Positions 36,434 to 45,228 of a stretch of 64,000 nt of DNA are shown one piece after another; the stretch's first letter is position 1, and each line of letters begins with the position of its first letter. A model generated the notes under the pieces. The model was not told where the DNA came from and did no database searches. It saw nothing but the letters and a program-made list of their open reading frames with translations. The stretch comes from Georgenia faecalis (GTDB lineage Bacteria; Actinomycetota; Actinomycetes; Actinomycetales; Actinomycetaceae). Position numbers and translations under genes: made by a program. The stretch covers positions 496,001-560,000 of the forward strand of contig NZ_CP033325.1 of NCBI RefSeq assembly GCF_003710105.1, in the 5' to 3' direction.

Positions 36434-37546
36434 TCACGAGGCGCGACCGGCGGGCGCTCCCGGCACGTGCAGCGCACGCTGGACGTCGAGGACATGGGCG
36501 GACCACCCGGCCGTGCGCCCGCAGATGAACATGGCGTTGAACAGGCGCGGGGCCACCGTGGCGTAGTCGAGGAGGACGGCGGCCCAGAACGTGGTGCTGG
36601 CCGCGGCCGTCTGTCCGCGGTCGCCGAGCTCGGCGACGGCCGCGCGCTCGACGGCCTCCGCCGCGTCGAGCAGCGGCACCTCGAGCTGCGCGCAGACCTG
36701 GTGCATGAGGGAAGCCCGAACGTCGGTGCCAGCAGCCCGCCCCGCCGGCGGCTCGGCCCCGGGCGGTGTCGGCGCCCCCGGTAGCGGGCCGATCTCGAAC
36801 CCGGGCAGGAAGCGGCGGTCGCCCAGGGCGTCGCGCACGGCGCCCCGGGCGTCCCCGCTCGCGTGCGCCGCCCGGACGACGGCGACGGACCGGGCCGAGG
36901 CGCCCCCGCTGAGCGGACCGCCGACGGCGGCGACCGCTCCCGAGAGGCAGGCGGCGACGTCGGCTCCCGTGCTGGCGACCAGGCGTGCCACGCGCGTCGA
37001 CGGTGTGAGGCCGTCCTCCGCCAGCGCGATCCACAGGGCGTCGAGGGCAGCGGCCTTGTCGGGGTGGGCCTCGCCCCGCCAGCGGATGAGGAACCGCTCG
37101 GCCGCGGTCCGCCCGGCCTCCACCTCGCTCTGGGGGACGGCGGGCAGGTCCTGGCCCCGCGCCGACTGCGCGACGAAGGAGAGGGCGAGCACGCTGGCGC
37201 GGGCAAGGTCGTCGCGCGCCTGTGCGGCAGAGATGTCGAGGAGGGGACGGAACGACCACACGGGGGTCAGCTGGGCGAGGGCGCTCTGGACGTCCACCCG
37301 CACGTCGCCGGTTCGCACGGGGAGCCGGAAGGGTTCGGTCGGCGGGAGCGCCGGCGCGAGGGTGCCGTCGACGAGGAGCCCCCACACCTGCTCGAAGTGC
37401 TGGCCCACGAGCGTCGTGAGCGAGCGCCCGCGGTAGTGCACGCTGCCGTCAGGCCGCCGGGCGAAGATCGACGGGTCGGCGGCGAACGCCGGCCATGCCG
37501 CGGGGGCCGGCTCACCGGTGGGCCGGACCTGGTCATCGGTCATCAC
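36434..37546 (-). CDS. Citrate-synthase-like protein lacking catalytic histidines
   Basis: A 370-aa protein with the citrate synthase fold signatures VARLVASTGAD, GGPLSGGA and GRTAGWSAHVLD. The active-site His regions are altered: the first (ADHxxNAST in active enzymes) reads ALAEDGLTPSTR, the second is LSGGA instead of LHGGA, and the GFGHRVY segment reads GDRRFLPGFEIG. Ordinary citrate synthesis is therefore unlikely. It may be a regulatory paralogue or bind acyl-CoA. The N-terminal 60 residues (IFARRPDGSVHYRGRSL) resemble the CitA/citrate synthase 2 type. Same strand as serC and divergent from the DtxR gene. Confidence 0.75.
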   Translation of the reverse strand: MMTDDQVRPTGEPAPAAWPAFAADPSIFARRPDGSVHYRGRSLTTLVGQHFEQVWGLLVDGTLAPALPPTEPFRLPVRTGDVRVDVQSALAQLTPVWSFRPLLDISAAQARDDLARASVLALSFVAQSARGQDLPAVPQSEVEAGRTAAERFLIRWRGEAHPDKAAALDALWIALAEDGLTPSTRVARLVASTGADVAACLSGAVAAVGGPLSGGASARSVAVVRAAHASGDARGAVRDALGDRRFLPGFEIGPLPGAPTPPGAEPPAGRAAGTDVRASLMHQVCAQLEVPLLDAAEAVERAAVAELGDRGQTAAASTTFWAAVLLDYATVAPRLFNAMFICGRTAGWSAHVLDVQRALHVPGAPAGRAS

Positions 37547-37714
37547 CGCAGATGGTATCCGTCACACGTGCCCCGGGCCGGGCCGGGCCGGGTCGTGGAT
37601 GGCGGGCACCGCGCGCCCCGCGCTGAGGCGGAGATCGCGTCGGCGTGCGGAACCGGCGCAGGGCCGGGGGTCCTATCCTTGCTGATCAGGCGCGAGGACG
37701 GGAGAGCAACCAGC

Positions 37715-38416
37715 ATGGGCGACCTCATCGACACCACCGAGATGTACCTCAAGACGGTGTACGAGCTCGAGGAGGAAGGCGTCATCCCCATGCGCGCGCG
37801 CATCGCGGAGCGGCTGGGGCACTCGGGCCCCACCGTCTCGCAGACCGTCGCAAGGCTCGAGCGGGACGGTCTCCTCCTGCTCGCCGACGGCCGCCGGCTC
37901 GAGCTGACGGACGTCGGCCGCACCCGGGCGACGATGGTCATGCGCAAGCACCGCCTCGCCGAGCGGCTCCTCACCGACGTCGTCGGCCTGGACTGGCAGT
38001 ACGTCCACGAGGAGGCGTGCCGCTGGGAGCACGTCATGAGCGAGCGCGTCGAGCAGCGCCTCGTCGCGCTGCTCGACCATCCGCACCACGACCCGTACGG
38101 CAACCCCATCCCGGGCCTCGGCGACCTGGGGGAGGCGCCGCTCGCCGAGGAGCCGGCGCCCGTGCGGAACCTGCTGGAGGCGGCGAGCCAGCCGAGCCCG
38201 GCGGAGCGCGACGCGCCGCTCACCCTGCGGCGGATCGGTGAGCCGCTCCAGGTCGACGTCGAGCTGCTCGCCCGGCTCGCCGAGGCCGGTGTCCGGCCGG
38301 GCGCCGAGCTCCTCGTCCAGCGCGGCACCCAGGTCGTCTCCGTCCGGGCGCGGACCTCCCACCTCGTGCTCGACCTGCCCGACGACGTCGCGCGCCACCT
38401 CTTCGTCGACGCCTGA
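37715..38416 (+). CDS. DtxR/IdeR-type metal-dependent regulator
   Basis: A 233-aa regulator. Winged-helix N-terminus (TEMYLKTVYELEEEGVIPMRARIAERLGHSGPTVSQTVARLERDGLL), dimerisation and metal-binding domain with the expected ligands (MRKHRLAERLL, HEEACRWEHVMSE and HPHHDPYGNPIP), and a C-terminal SH3-like domain (residues about 165-233). Family members repress iron uptake or, in the MntR-like branch, manganese uptake. The complete set of Cys/His/Glu ligands suits an iron-type sensor. ATG 37715 follows GGGAGAG. No iron box was recognised in the window. Confidence 0.88.
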   Translation: MGDLIDTTEMYLKTVYELEEEGVIPMRARIAERLGHSGPTVSQTVARLERDGLLLLADGRRLELTDVGRTRATMVMRKHRLAERLLTDVVGLDWQYVHEEACRWEHVMSERVEQRLVALLDHPHHDPYGNPIPGLGDLGEAPLAEEPAPVRNLLEAASQPSPAERDAPLTLRRIGEPLQVDVELLARLAEAGVRPGAELLVQRGTQVVSVRARTSHLVLDLPDDVARHLFVDA

Positions 38417-38641
38417 GGGGTTTCCCCTCCCTTTCTCTGGTGCGCAGGGGGGGCGGACGCGGTGTCCGGGCCACCCGCGCACCGCGAGGGCCGCAGGTCG
38501 GCGACAAGGGTCGCGGTCAAGACATGAGTCGATGGTGAAGCGGTTGTGCGTCGAATTGCCGGGAACCGCGGGATGCTGCGGATCTCGGGTTGTCCACCGA
38601 CGTGACCTGCGACACACCCCCCACACCTCCGTGACCGTAAC

Positions 38642-38671
38642 GTGACATTCGGATCGACCTTCGGATAGTGT
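38642..38671 (+). promoter_or_regulatory. Likely housekeeping promoter of the c-di-AMP riboswitch RNA
   Basis: GTGACA (38642-38647) and TAGTGT (38666-38671) with an 18-bp spacer resemble actinobacterial -35/-10 elements. Start would be near 38678, just before the conserved riboswitch core. The remaining gap 38417-38640 shows nothing clear. Confidence 0.5.
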
Positions 38672-38679
38672 CGCGAACG

Positions 38680-38895
38680 CTCGCCGAACCCTCCATCGGC
38701 AAGCCCCCGGACGGATGCCGAACCCTGCCGCCGCCCGAGGTCCCAAAAACAGTCCGTCGGCAGGGACGGGGGAACCACATGTGGCGGTCGGCTCCGGTCG
38801 GCCCCTAGGGGTAAAGCGCGGTCCGCGTCAGCGGCTCACGCCGGGTGAACACTCCCACCCGCACCCGACAGCTCACCTCGCAGGCAGCAGGAGAG
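38680..38895 (+). ncRNA. ydaO/yuaA c-di-AMP riboswitch
   Basis: The leader holds the conserved blocks of the ydaO class in order: GCCGAACCCT, CGGATGCCGAACCCTGCCG, GGCAGGGACGGGGGAACCAC, a GGGGTAAAGCGCG block, GGGTGAACACTCCCACCCGC and ACCCGACAGCTCACCTCGCAGGC. It stands directly before an NlpC/P60 hydrolase, its usual partner in actinobacteria. The class normally turns expression off when c-di-AMP is high, linking wall lysis and osmotic state. Ends are approximate. Confidence 0.9.
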
Positions 38896-38903
38896 GCTCC
38901 GTC

Positions 38904-39809
38904 TTGACCGTTAGCTCCACTCGCGCGCGCCACCGTGCCGCCCGTCGCCCCTCGACCCCGCTCAGCTCGTTCGGCCAGGCCATCGCCGGTCCGGCCGCTC
39001 GCCGCAGCATGGCGGTGGCGGCATCGTCCGGCCTCGCCCTCACCATGGCCGCCAGCACCGCTATCGCAGCCCCGGACAGCACCACGTCCGCGCTGCCCCA
39101 GGTGGACGTCACGTCCCTCTCCGCGCAGGCCCGCACGGCGCTGACCTCCCCGACCGTGGCCGTCCCGGCCGACGTCGAGTGGACCGTCGAGCCCGCCCAG
39201 GTCGTCGCGACCCCGCCGAAGACGACGGCCGAGGCCGACCCGATCGCCGAGCGCGTCGAGGAGATCGCCGCCGCCGAGGCCGCCGCGCAGGCGGAGGCCG
39301 AGGCCCAGGCCGCGGCCGAGGCTGCCGCTGCTGCCGCGGCCACCGAGGCGCGTACCGAGGCCACCGCCTCGCGCTCCGGTGCTCGTGAGGAGGTTGCCGC
39401 CGCTCAGGCTCCCGCCGCCGCCGAGGCCGCCGCACCGGCCGCTGCCGCCCCCGCTGCCGCTCCCGCGCAGAGCTACTCCGGCGGTTCGGTCGTCGACATC
39501 GCCTACCGCTACGTCGGCACCCCCTACGTCTGGGGCGGCACGACCCCGGCCGGTTTCGACTGCTCCGGCTTCACCTCCTACGTCTACGCGCAGGTGGGCA
39601 TCAACCTGCCCCGCTCGAGCAGCGCGCAGCGCAACGCCGGCACCGTCGTCTCCGCCTCGGAGGCCCGCGCCGGTGACCTCGTGTGGTGGCCCGGTCACGT
39701 CGGCATCTACCTCGGCAACGGGCAGTACATCGCCGCCCACAGCGTCGGCAACCCGCTCTCCGCGCGTCCGATCTACAAGTCGAACCCGACGTTCGTCCGG
39801 GTGGGCTGA
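38904..39809 (+). CDS. Secreted NlpC/P60 peptidoglycan endopeptidase
   Basis: A 301-aa exported hydrolase. Signal region up to about residue 55 (SSGLALTMAASTAIAAP), an Ala/Glu-rich helical linker (100-180), then the NlpC/P60 domain: Cys220 in FDCSGFTSYV, His265 in GHVGIYLG and His279 in AAHSVG. It cleaves D-Glu-DAP-type bonds in wall peptides, like RipA or CwlO-type enzymes. A TTG start at 38904 has GGAGAGG 7 nt upstream and fits the end of the riboswitch; no ATG or GTG suits. Controlled by c-di-AMP through the leader. Confidence 0.88.
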   Translation: MTVSSTRARHRAARRPSTPLSSFGQAIAGPAARRSMAVAASSGLALTMAASTAIAAPDSTTSALPQVDVTSLSAQARTALTSPTVAVPADVEWTVEPAQVVATPPKTTAEADPIAERVEEIAAAEAAAQAEAEAQAAAEAAAAAAATEARTEATASRSGAREEVAAAQAPAAAEAAAPAAAAPAAAPAQSYSGGSVVDIAYRYVGTPYVWGGTTPAGFDCSGFTSYVYAQVGINLPRSSSAQRNAGTVVSASEARAGDLVWWPGHVGIYLGNGQYIAAHSVGNPLSARPIYKSNPTFVRVG

Positions 39810-39995
39810 GCCCACCACCCCCGCTCGACGGCCCGCACCAACCCCCCCGGTGCGGGCCGTCGTCGTGCCCGGAGCCGGGCCGGGCGTCGCGGACCGGCGC
39901 CCGCCGTCGGCCCACCTCCGTCTCCCCGACGCGCTCCCGCTGCTCCCCGGATGGACCACAATGGAGAGAGAAACGCTGAGCCGGAGGTGGTGACC

Positions 39996-40925
39996 ATGTC
40001 CCGGGAGAACGTCATCCTCGTAGGGGTCGACGGGTCCGATGCGAGCCTCGCGGCCGTCGACTGGGCCGCCGCCGAGGCCCGCGCGCGAGGCTGGGGGCTG
40101 CACATCGTGTGCGCCTACGCCGTCCCCTCGTTCACCGTGGCCTCCCTCGACGGCGGCTTCGCCGCGATCGACGACACGGCGATCCGCCAGGGCGCCCAGG
40201 CCGTCCTCGACGAGGCGACGGCCCGGACGGGCAACGGCCTGCCGGTGACCACCTCCCTGGAGACGGGGGACCCGGCCGGGGTGCTGGTCGAGCTCTCCAA
40301 GCAGGCGACGATGGCCGTCGTCGGCACCCGAGGCGGCGGCGGGTTCGCCGACCGCCTGCTCGGGACCGTGTCCTCCGCCCTCCCGGCGCACGCCCACTGC
40401 CCGACCGTCGTCGTGCCGTGGCACGAGGGCAACGAGCGCGGGTTCACCCCCGTCAAGCGCATGGTCGTCGGCGTCGACGGCTCCGAGTCCGCCAAGGTGG
40501 CGCTGCGTCGTGCCGTCGACGAGGCGATCACCTGGGGTGCCCACCTCACCGCCGTGGCCACCGTGCCGATCGGCGGGGGAGTGGGGTCGCTCGCGTGGCT
40601 GCCCGCCGCCGTGGACCGCGACGAGGTGCTCGCTGACGTGCGCGAGGGGTTGAGCGTGGCGGTGGAGCGAGCCGTGGACGGGCGCGACGTCGCGATCAGC
40701 CAGCACGCGCTCGACGGCAACGCCGCGGCGCTGCTCGCGGAGTTCTCCACGGCCGTCGACCTCGTCGTCGTCGGCTCGCGGGGCCGCGGCGGGTTCGCCG
40801 GGCTCCTGCTCGGCTCGACCAGCCAGGCGCTGCTTCACCACACCGCGTGCCCGGTGCTCGTCGTCCCCGCGCGCTGCGGCGACGAGGGCACGCCGCCCAG
40901 CCACGTCCCCTGGGCGCGGCGCTAG
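39996..40925 (+). CDS. Tandem-domain universal stress protein
   Basis: A 309-aa protein with two UspA domains (residues about 4-145 and 155-300). Both keep the ATP-binding pattern: VDGSDAS with GTRGGGGFADRLLGTVSSAL, and VDGSESA with GSRGRGGFAGLLLGSTSQAL (G-2x-G-9x-G-S/T). Such proteins bind ATP and respond to starvation, hypoxia or redox stress in actinobacteria. ATG 39996 has CCGGAGG upstream; the longer frame was rejected. A strong hairpin follows. Confidence 0.9.
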   Translation: MSRENVILVGVDGSDASLAAVDWAAAEARARGWGLHIVCAYAVPSFTVASLDGGFAAIDDTAIRQGAQAVLDEATARTGNGLPVTTSLETGDPAGVLVELSKQATMAVVGTRGGGGFADRLLGTVSSALPAHAHCPTVVVPWHEGNERGFTPVKRMVVGVDGSESAKVALRRAVDEAITWGAHLTAVATVPIGGGVGSLAWLPAAVDRDEVLADVREGLSVAVERAVDGRDVAISQHALDGNAAALLAEFSTAVDLVVVGSRGRGGFAGLLLGSTSQALLHHTACPVLVVPARCGDEGTPPSHVPWARR

Positions 40926-40986
40926 ACCGCCGCGCCCGAGTGGCGAACGGGCACGCCCGAGTGGAGCCGCCCCTCACCAACGATGA

Positions 40987-41024
40987 CGGCCCGGCACCAG
41001 CCCCGAGGGGCTGCTACCGGGCCG
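40987..41024. terminator. Bidirectional hairpin terminator
   Basis: Arms 40987-41004 and 41007-41024 pair over 18 bp with two mismatches and a 2-nt loop. It lies between the converging stress protein and dimethylargininase genes. Confidence 0.7.
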
Positions 41025-41039
41025 CCGTACGAGCGTGGG

Positions 41040-41852
41040 TCAGGCGCGGATCTCCAGCGTGCAGCACTTGGCGCCGCCGCCGCCCTTGAGCAGCTCGGAC
41101 GTGTCGATCCCGATCGGGTTGTAGCCCCGCTCGGCGAGCGCCGCGGCGAGGGCGGTCGCGCGCGGGTTGTGGATGACGTTCTTGCCGTCGCTCACGCCGT
41201 TGAGGCCGAGGACCTCCGCGTCGGCCTCGGTGGCGATGAGCGCGTCCGGGAACAGGCGCTCGAGCACGCGCCGGCTGCCGTCCGAGAACGCCTCCGGGTA
41301 GTAGGCGATGTCGTCGTCGGACAGCACCATCATCGCGGTGTCGAGGTGGTAGAACCGCGGGTCGACGAGGTGCATGGAGATGACCGGCTTGCCGATCGCC
41401 TCCTGCAGCTCGAGGTGGGACGCGAGAGACGTGCGGAACCCCGTGCCGGCGAACACCAGCTCGCCGACGGTGAGGATGTCGCCCTCGCCCTCGTTGATCT
41501 CCGTCGCGGTGACCGTGGGGAACCCGGCGTCGGCGAACCACTTCTCGTACGCCGGGCCCTCGGGCTGGCGCTGGGGGTAGGTGAACTTCGCCGAGTAGAC
41601 GACGCCGTCGCCCATGACCGCTCCGTTGGCGGCGTAGACCATGTCCGGCAGGCCGGGGATCGGCTCGATGAGCTCGACCTCGTGGCCGAGCTCGTCGTAG
41701 GTCTTCTTCAGCTCTTCCCACTGGCGCACGGCAAGCTCCGTGTCGGTGGGGACGTCCTGGTGCATCCACGGGTTGATCTCGTACGCGACCGTGAAATAGG
41801 TCGGCGGGCACATGAGATAACGGCGGGGCCGCGCATCGCGGGTGACGGGCAT
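41040..41852 (-). CDS. ddaH: Dimethylarginine dimethylaminohydrolase / amidinotransferase family
   Basis: A 270-aa guanidine-modifying enzyme. The His (FYHLDTAMMVL) and nucleophile Cys (AKCCTLEIRA, Cys263 or Cys264 at the C-terminus) are present, as are substrate residues DMVYAANGA and the acidic INEGEGD. It would hydrolyse N-methylated arginines or arginine-like substrates to citrulline or ornithine; actinobacterial members are often annotated ornithine-forming. ATG 41852 has GGAAAGG upstream; the 29-residue extension upstream was rejected. Confidence 0.85.
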   Translation of the reverse strand: MPVTRDARPRRYLMCPPTYFTVAYEINPWMHQDVPTDTELAVRQWEELKKTYDELGHEVELIEPIPGLPDMVYAANGAVMGDGVVYSAKFTYPQRQPEGPAYEKWFADAGFPTVTATEINEGEGDILTVGELVFAGTGFRTSLASHLELQEAIGKPVISMHLVDPRFYHLDTAMMVLSDDDIAYYPEAFSDGSRRVLERLFPDALIATEADAEVLGLNGVSDGKNVIHNPRATALAAALAERGYNPIGIDTSELLKGGGGAKCCTLEIRA

Positions 41853-42027
41853 GCCAAACCTTTCCTTGGGGAAGTGGACCGCCCCGACAGGGGGTTGGGC
41901 CCCCAGTAGCCTACGCAGCCTGGTGGCGCCGGGCCGCACGAGCGCGCTGTGACGATGCAGACGCCGAGGCCGGGCCGGGCCCAGCGGCCGTGCTGGGCCC
42001 GGCCCGTCGCCGGCGTCGACGGCGGCG

Positions 42028-42285
42028 TCAGCTGACCGCGCTCACCGCCATGGCCCCCAGGAGCATGCCGGTGACGGTTGCGGCGATGGCGACGACGAGC
42101 GCGATCTTCGCCAGGCGCTCCTTCCGCGCGAGCCCCACAGCGGCGAGGATGATGGCGACGACCCCGAAGATGATCGGGAAGAAGAGGATCGCGATCGCCG
42201 ACAGCGGGAACGACACGATCGACAGGACGTTCGAGCCCCCGTTCCCCGTGCCGACGCCGCTGTTTCCCAGCTGGTTCTGTGCCAT
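42028..42285 (-). CDS. Small two-helix membrane protein (DUF4190-like)
   Basis: An 85-aa protein with a polar Asn/Gly-rich start (AQNQLGNSGVGTGNGGSN) and two membrane helices (about residues 23-50 and 58-82) joined by ARKERLAK. The layout resembles DUF4190 proteins, of unknown function. AAGGAG precedes the ATG. It is divergent from the alternate-signal-peptide cassette across a 296-bp gap. Confidence 0.6.
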   Translation of the reverse strand: MAQNQLGNSGVGTGNGGSNVLSIVSFPLSAIAILFFPIIFGVVAIILAAVGLARKERLAKIALVVAIAATVTGMLLGAMAVSAVS

Positions 42286-42581
42286 GACGCTCCTTCGCAT
42301 TGGTGTGCGCCCGTGCCGGACCGGCAGGGTCAGTCGAAATGATCTTGGTTCGTCACCGGTTCCGCATGATTTCGGCGTCGGATCGCCCGAGGATTCGCGG
42401 GCCTGAGGAAAAGAGAGGACCGGCGCCCACGGGGAAGTGACCTGCGCCCCGGGGAAACCTGCGCCGATCTTGCGCCGAACCTGAGGGAGGCCCGCGGCTG
42501 CCTGAACCTCACGCTGAGGTGGCCCGCGCAGGATCACTCCTGTTGGCAGCAACGCCCACCCTCTCGATCACAGGAGTCACC
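42286..42581. promoter_or_regulatory. Divergent intergenic region before the SipW cassette
   Basis: 296 bp without a convincing gene. It holds the AAGGAG of the leftward gene, an AT-rich patch (CGAAATGATCTTGGTTCGTC, 42335-42354) that could contain the promoter, a purine-rich GAGGAAAAGAGAGGA (42403-42417), and a short repeated GCGCCGATCTTGCGCCGA near 42460-42477. The -10/-35 elements are not certain. Confidence 0.3.
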
Positions 42582-43169
42582 ATGTCCGCTCACGTCGCTC
42601 AGCGCTCCACCTCCGGCCGCAAGGCCACCAAGGCCATCGCGGCCGGCGCGGTGGCCGTCGCGCTTCTCGCGGCGGGTGGCGGCTCGTTCGCCTCGTGGTA
42701 CGACGACGAGGTCATCTCCGGCGGGACGATCTCCTCCGGCACGCTCGCCCTCGAGGCCGCGGGCGGCGCCTGGACGGACACCGCGGGCAACGTGGTCGAC
42801 CTCGCCACCTACCAGATGATCCCCGGCTCGGTCCTCACCTACACCGACACGATCACCATCACCGCCGAGGGCAACGGCCTCACGGGCGAGCTGCGCACCA
42901 ACCTCCCCGAGCTCACCGCCGACGCGGACGCCGCTGAGCTGCTCGCGGCCCTCGACGTCACCCTCACGGTCGGCACCGTCGCCAACACCGGCGGCGTCGT
43001 CGTCGTCGACGACGCGGTCACGCCCGGGATCTACGACGAGCCCGTCGACGTCACCGTGACGGTGGCGTTCCCGATGGACAGCGCCACGCTCACGGCCGCC
43101 CAGGCCCAGCAGGTCGCCCTCGCCGACATGCAGATCGTCCTCGAGCAGTCCGCTCCCACCGCAGCCTGA
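42582..43169 (+). CDS. Alternate-type signal-peptide exported protein (TasA/CalY-like)
   Basis: A 195-aa protein with a SipW-type signal region: basic start, hydrophobic AIAAGAVAVALLAAGGGSFASWYDDEVISGGTISSGTL. The sequence just after the cleavage zone (SWYDDE...GGTISSGTLAL) is the hallmark of alternate-signal proteins, and the mature part is beta-rich, like TasA/camelysin. Such proteins can form extracellular fibres or matrix. GGAGTCACC precedes the ATG. A perfect 11-bp hairpin follows the stop and could reduce read-through to the next gene, so this product is probably made in excess. Confidence 0.82.
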   Translation: MSAHVAQRSTSGRKATKAIAAGAVAVALLAAGGGSFASWYDDEVISGGTISSGTLALEAAGGAWTDTAGNVVDLATYQMIPGSVLTYTDTITITAEGNGLTGELRTNLPELTADADAAELLAALDVTLTVGTVANTGGVVVVDDAVTPGIYDEPVDVTVTVAFPMDSATLTAAQAQQVALADMQIVLEQSAPTAA

Positions 43170-43177
43170 TCTCCACG

Positions 43178-43205
43178 GCGGCCCGCGCCTGACAGCGCGG
43201 GCCGC
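43178..43205 (+). terminator. Attenuating hairpin between cassette genes
   Basis: Arms 43178-43188 and 43195-43205 (GCGGCCCGCGC and complement) pair perfectly with a 6-nt loop. It lies in the short gap between the two exported-protein genes and may act as a partial terminator or mRNA 3' stabiliser. Confidence 0.6.
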
Positions 43206-43246
43206 AGCCAGCACCACCCGCACCAGCTCGGCAAGGAGGGATGACG

Positions 43247-44680
43247 ATGCGCGCGAACCGCCGCCAGGCCGCCGCCGCCCTCGCCACCGCCCTCCTCGGT
43301 GTCCTCCTCCTCAGCGGCACCGGCACGAGCTACGCCCTCTGGTCCGACGAGACCACCATCGCCGGCACCGCGGTCCGCAGCGGCGAGCTCGCCCTGGTCG
43401 ACCCGACGACGACCATCCAGCTCGCCCGGCCGGGCACCCCGGCGCGCGACGTCACCAGCACGCTCGCCGGCGAGCGGCTCGTCCCCGGTGACGTCGTCAC
43501 CGTCCGCACGGCCGTCACGGTCGCCGCCGCCGGTGACGGCCTCGACGCGCGGCTCGTCCTCGACACCTCCTCCTTCGCTGCGGCGTCCAGCCCGGTCCGC
43601 GTCACCGTCGACGCCTCCGGGGTGGCGCTCCCGCCCGCCGGCCCGCAGACATGGCGCGTCGGGGCGGACGACGGCGGCACCGTCAGCGCCGTCGTCACCC
43701 TCACCGTCCCCGCCGCCCCGGCCACCGGCCGGTGGGGGGAGCAGCTCCAGGGCGCGGCGCTGCGCACCGGGTCCCTCGCCTGGACGCTCCAGCAGAGCAG
43801 CGGCACGGGCTGGCGCTCGGCGGCGAGCACCGCCGTCGCCACGTTCACCATGGACACCCTCGCGCTCAGCGTCACCCCCACCGCCGAGCGCACGGCGACG
43901 GTCCGCAACGGTGCGGCCCAGGCCGGTGTGCGCTGGGCGCCGACGCTCACGCTCGCCTCCACCACCCCCGCACTGGTGCCCGCGGCGCAGGTCACCACGT
44001 TCCTGTCCTCCCTGCGCCTGGGCTACCGCACGGGCGCCGGCTGCGCGCAGAGCGCCTGGACCGTGGGCCGCGACGGGAGCATCACCGCCGTCGCCGGCGG
44101 CGACGGCCGGCAGGCACTCGCAGCCGGGGCCAGCACCCCCCTCTGCCTCGACCTCGCCCCCGCGACCAGCGAGGCGGACCTCCTGCGCAGCTACGCCGGC
44201 CGCGCGTTCACGGTGACCACCACGGTGAACGCCCTGACGGCGGCGCCCGCCACCTGGAACGCCCGGCCTCAGACCTGGCAGAGCACCTACCGCGTCCCGT
44301 TCGCCCAGCCCACGGTCTCCTGCACCGGCGGCGCGTTCATCGGGATCAACAACACCGAGCTCACCTGGGCGTGGGCGTCCGGGGCCACCGCGCCGACGAC
44401 CACCGAGTGGGAGATCCAGCGCCAGACGTCCACCGGGGGAGCGTGGACGGCGCTGACGACTAAGGCGAGCCCCACCCGCGACCTCGCCGTCGCCGTCGCC
44501 GACATCCCGGCCATGGGCAGCGCCCGCTTCAAGGTCGTCGCCTACCCCTTCGGGCGCCAGGCGCCCTACGCCGTCGAGAGCTCCGACGTCGTCCAGATCA
44601 CCCGGCCCCTGCTCGGCACCCTCTCGTGCGAGCGCGCCGACCTCCCCAACCCCTCGACTCCCCAGGTGACGCTGCCGTGA
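43247..44680 (+). CDS. Large alternate-signal-peptide exported protein
   Basis: A 477-aa protein with the same kind of signal region as its neighbour (ALATALLGVLLLSGTGTSYALWSDETTIAGTAVRSGELAL). The rest is Thr/Ala/Val-rich and beta-predicted, with three Cys (AGCAQSAW, STPLCLDLAP and TVSCTGGAF) and a late domain around residue 355-450. It could be a minor fibre subunit, anchor or adhesin for the smaller protein. Two ATGs (43241, 43247) follow GGAGGG; spacing favours 43247. Stop overlaps the peptidase start by 4 nt. Confidence 0.75.
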   Translation: MRANRRQAAAALATALLGVLLLSGTGTSYALWSDETTIAGTAVRSGELALVDPTTTIQLARPGTPARDVTSTLAGERLVPGDVVTVRTAVTVAAAGDGLDARLVLDTSSFAAASSPVRVTVDASGVALPPAGPQTWRVGADDGGTVSAVVTLTVPAAPATGRWGEQLQGAALRTGSLAWTLQQSSGTGWRSAASTAVATFTMDTLALSVTPTAERTATVRNGAAQAGVRWAPTLTLASTTPALVPAAQVTTFLSSLRLGYRTGAGCAQSAWTVGRDGSITAVAGGDGRQALAAGASTPLCLDLAPATSEADLLRSYAGRAFTVTTTVNALTAAPATWNARPQTWQSTYRVPFAQPTVSCTGGAFIGINNTELTWAWASGATAPTTTEWEIQRQTSTGGAWTALTTKASPTRDLAVAVADIPAMGSARFKVVAYPFGRQAPYAVESSDVVQITRPLLGTLSCERADLPNPSTPQVTLP

Positions 44681-45228
44681 ACCTCATCCTCCGCCGCACC
44701 CGCACCGTCGCCCTCTGGGTCGTCCTCGGCGCCGTCGTCGTGATCGCCGGGCTGCTCATCGTGCTGCCTCGCCTCATGGGCTGGGTGCCCCTCACGCTGC
44801 TCACCGGGTCGATGGACCCCACCATCCCCACGGGCAGCCAGGTGGTCGTCGACCGCATCGAGGGCGAGGCGGACGCCGTAGCCCTGCACATCGGTGACGT
44901 CATCACCTTCATGCCCTACGCGGACGACCCGACGCTGGTCACCCACCGGGTGGTCGGCCGGACCAGCGCCGGGGACGGCTCGGTCACCTTCACCACCCGC
45001 GGCGACGCCACGATGATGGAGGACCCCTGGACGCTCAGCGCCGAGCAGGTCCGCGGGGTCGTCCGGTACCACGTGCCCTACGCCGGTTACGCCGCCAACG
45101 TCCTCGACGGCAACCAGAAGGGTGCGGGCGTCGCCCTCGCCGCCACCGGCCTCCTCGGCTACGCCGCGATGCAGCTCGCCTCGGCCGCGCGGAATCGCCG
45201 CCGGTCGGCGCGGGCGGTCGCCGCGTGA
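44677..45228 (+). CDS. sipW: SipW-like signal peptidase I
   Basis: A 183-aa S26B (ER/SipW-type) signal peptidase. N-terminal membrane helix (about residues 8-30), catalytic Ser45 in LTGSMDPTIPTGS, and His90 in VTHRVVGR in place of the Lys of ordinary bacterial leader peptidases. A second hydrophobic segment lies near the C-terminus (about 150-172). It should process the two alternate signal peptides encoded just before it. GTG start overlaps the preceding stop. Confidence 0.9.
   Translation: MNLILRRTRTVALWVVLGAVVVIAGLLIVLPRLMGWVPLTLLTGSMDPTIPTGSQVVVDRIEGEADAVALHIGDVITFMPYADDPTLVTHRVVGRTSAGDGSVTFTTRGDATMMEDPWTLSAEQVRGVVRYHVPYAGYAANVLDGNQKGAGVALAATGLLGYAAMQLASAARNRRRSARAVAA

Noticed and set aside
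42519-42581. Upstream extension of the first alternate-signal protein
   Set aside because: The ATG at 42582 has a ribosome-binding site and leads straight into the signal peptide; the extension has neither.
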